From: Shewanella sp. GD04112
Lineage (GTDB): Bacteria; Pseudomonadota; Gammaproteobacteria; Enterobacterales; Shewanellaceae
Length of the DNA stretch: 64,000 nucleotides
Direction of reading: 5' to 3'
Assembly: GCF_029835735.1 (NCBI RefSeq)
Contig: NZ_JAOEAL010000001.1
Coordinates: forward strand, 1,364,001 to 1,428,000
In this document: one piece after another, positions 62,479 through 64,000 of the stretch
Numbering within the stretch: position 1 is the stretch's first letter
Layout of the letters: the number at the start of each line of letters is the position of its first letter
The notes under the pieces: generated by a model
What the model saw: only the letters and a program-made list of their open reading frames with translations
Told to the model about the DNA's origin: nothing
Database searches by the model: none
Position numbers and translations under genes: made by a program

Positions 62479-63620
62479 AAGATAACGAAATAAACGCGTC
62501 AGTAGAACCAGTTGCAGCGAGTGAAGCTGAATCGACGCCTGATGTAACGCTCGGCACTGTACTCAGAACGGCTCGTGAGCAGATGGGCTTAAGCATTGCG
62601 GATACCGCGGTGAAATTACATCTGCGCCCAGGGATTGTTGAAAATCTCGAAGCCGACGATTTTTCCAATATTTCTTCTTCGACTTATGTTCGTGGATACG
62701 TCAAAAACTATGCGCGCATGCTGGGGGTGGATAACGCCCTGATTGAGGCATGCCTCGCGCGGCAGGTACCGTTAGTGACGCAGCCTGCCATGCAAAGCTT
62801 TTCCCGCAAGACGACCTATCAAGCTCGTGACACTAAATTAAAGTGGCTGAGCTTTTTTATTGTCATCGTGTTACTGGGCTTATTCGTCCTATGGTGGATG
62901 CAAAGAACTACGTTGGTGACCCATGTTGATGTGTCTAAACCAACGGCGGAAGAGTTAGCTGCGGCGAATCAAACTTTGCCGGGCGATGTGCTGCTGACGG
63001 AAACCGACGCGAGCGAGCGCTTAAGCGAGATTGCGGTCAATGGCTCTATGGCGACCGATGGTCCGGTAAAAGATACCGACGAGAGCACTATCGACCCTAA
63101 TATGAACGATTCGGCAGCGATGGAAGCGGAGCAGACGCCTGCTGCCAATTCGGCTATGAATGCGAGCGAATCTAATACGGCGCTTACGAACACTGCACCG
63201 AATACTGCGCCGACCTCAGGAGCAAGTAATGCCGTTGCGGTTCCAAGTGCGACACAAAACGTCGCGACCAATACCGCGCCACTGCAGAACCAAACTGCAT
63301 CGAATGTGCCTGCAACCAATACACCAGTAACCAATACAGCTTCTACAGCGCAAGCCATGCCAGTGGTAGCTGGGCAGTCGAGCATTACTATTGAGCTCAC
63401 GGGCGATTGCTGGATCAACATAGTCGATGCCAAAGGCAAAGCGATTGTTGACGGCGTTCGTGGTGCTGGCGCGAATATTCAAGCCAGTGGTGTGCCTCCG
63501 TTTAAAGTGATCTTAGGTGCTCCCACTGTCGTGTCCACATTTACGGTCGATGGTAAAGCCATCAGCCTTGCTGAATTTCCTAAGGGTCGTGTTGCGCGTT
63601 TGACTATCCCACAGGTTTAA
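62475..63620 (+). CDS. rodZ: cytoskeletal membrane protein RodZ
   Basis: A 381-residue protein: N-terminal cytoplasmic HTH (about 25-90, LGTVLRTAREQMGLSIADTA, SSSTYVRGYVKNYARMLGV) that binds MreB, a transmembrane helix (about 124-143), a long Asn/Thr/Ala-rich periplasmic linker (about 165-290) and a C-terminal DUF4115 beta domain (about 295-381). It helps set rod shape with MreB. The 4-nt overlap with pilF and the link to ispG are the standard order. Confidence 0.95.
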   Translation: MKDNEINASVEPVAASEAESTPDVTLGTVLRTAREQMGLSIADTAVKLHLRPGIVENLEADDFSNISSSTYVRGYVKNYARMLGVDNALIEACLARQVPLVTQPAMQSFSRKTTYQARDTKLKWLSFFIVIVLLGLFVLWWMQRTTLVTHVDVSKPTAEELAAANQTLPGDVLLTETDASERLSEIAVNGSMATDGPVKDTDESTIDPNMNDSAAMEAEQTPAANSAMNASESNTALTNTAPNTAPTSGASNAVAVPSATQNVATNTAPLQNQTASNVPATNTPVTNTASTAQAMPVVAGQSSITIELTGDCWINIVDAKGKAIVDGVRGAGANIQASGVPPFKVILGAPTVVSTFTVDGKAISLAEFPKGRVARLTIPQV

Positions 63621-63661
63621 GTCTGGCGCCTACGCAGAGTACCGAAAAGAGCGTATTGAGT

Positions 63662-64000
63662 ATGTATAACGAAACACCCATAAAGAGACGTCCTTCAACC
63701 CGCATTTATGTGGGCAATGTGCCGATTGGTGATGGTGCGCCGATTGCCGTACAGTCGATGACTAACACTAAGACCACAGATGTTGAGGCAACTGTTGCCC
63801 AAATCCGTGCCCTAGAAAAAGTGGGTGCCGATATTGTGCGTGTCTCTGTGCCGACGATGGATGCCGCCGAAGCCTTTAAAGTGATTAAGCAATCGGTGTC
63901 AGTGCCCTTGGTTGCCGATATCCACTTCGATTACCGTATCGCCCTGAAAGTGGCCGAATATGGTGTGGACTGTTTGCGTATCAACCCAGGAAATATCGGT
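63662..64000 (+). CDS. ispG: 4-hydroxy-3-methylbut-2-enyl diphosphate synthase, N-terminal part
   Basis: The first 113 codons of ispG are present and the gene runs off the window end. IKRRPSTRIYVGNVPIGDGA, QSMTNTKTTDVEATVAQI, ADIVRVSVP and ADIHFDYRIAL are diagnostic of the TIM-barrel half. The enzyme is a 4Fe-4S protein of the MEP isoprenoid pathway. ATG 63662 lies 41 nt after rodZ; AAGAG upstream is a modest ribosome binding site. It is the last gene of the rlmN run in this window. Confidence 0.95.
   Translation, partial: MYNETPIKRRPSTRIYVGNVPIGDGAPIAVQSMTNTKTTDVEATVAQIRALEKVGADIVRVSVPTMDAAEAFKVIKQSVSVPLVADIHFDYRIALKVAEYGVDCLRINPGNIG

Noticed and set aside
62969..63439. 156-codon minus-strand frame antisense to rodZ
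   Set aside because: It is produced by the Ala/Thr/Asn-rich linker codons of rodZ; the translation is low-complexity and lacks a credible start.

Overview
The window reads as a stretch of the main chromosome of a Shewanella species, most likely from the S. oneidensis / MR-4 / MR-7 / ANA-3 group. This is inferred from the protein content, gene neighbourhoods and codon use; no database was searched. Coding density is high and almost every gene belongs to a known family. I see no prophage, no CRISPR array, no rRNA operon and no complete insertion sequence.

Layout. 0.4-4.5 kb: a GAF-PAS-PAS-GGDEF-EAL protein and an RhlE-type helicase. 4.7-15.3 kb: a divergent promoter carrying two TGTACA motifs, then a long same-strand run: DUF523/DUF1722 protein, MerR-type regulator resembling LitR, photolyase PhrB, SnoaL-like protein, SDR, FAD amine oxidase, DUF1365, cyclopropane-fatty-acid synthase, DUF2878 membrane protein, chalcone-isomerase-like protein and DUF3833 lipoprotein. 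Genes from 9.5 to 12.3 kb overlap by 1-4 nt. This looks like a light/singlet-oxygen response operon joining DNA photorepair to membrane-lipid modification, and it is the most interesting system here. 16.4-17.6 kb: two tandem tRNA-Phe/tRNA-Thr pairs on the minus strand, each with its own promoter and terminator, followed by two decayed tRNA-Thr copies.

17.9-25.1 kb: cytochrome b561-YceI, then mutY-yggX diverging from trmB-yggL-glsA-yggN, then a LysR regulator. 25.7-35 kb: DUF885 peptidase-like protein, hemW, rdgB, DUF4426, yggU, yggT, proC and yggS on the minus strand, divergent from pilT-pilU; this is the classic pilT-yggS-proC-yggT neighbourhood. 35-46 kb: glutathione peroxidase, hemH, ruvX-algH, a YciH/SUI1 protein, a small membrane protein behind a perfect 7-1-7 Fur-like box within a 39-bp palindrome, lipoproteins, a TRIC-like channel, exported Tpx, an OmpA-MscS pair, threonine aldolase and an HDOD-GAF protein.

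46-57 kb: MtfA peptidase, a periplasmic solute-binding protein translationally coupled to a membrane diguanylate cyclase, an orphan ParA plus ribbon-helix-helix partner, three GNAT acetyltransferases, DUF3820, an NrfJ-like protein, and DoxX-pirin divergent from a LysR gene. 57.1-57.4 kb holds a MITE-like element with long inverted repeats flanked by TA. 57.4-64 kb: a 5'-nucleotidase-like phosphatase, a CNNM/CBS transporter, then rlmN-pilF-rodZ-ispG, the usual gammaproteobacterial order, with ispG cut by the window end.
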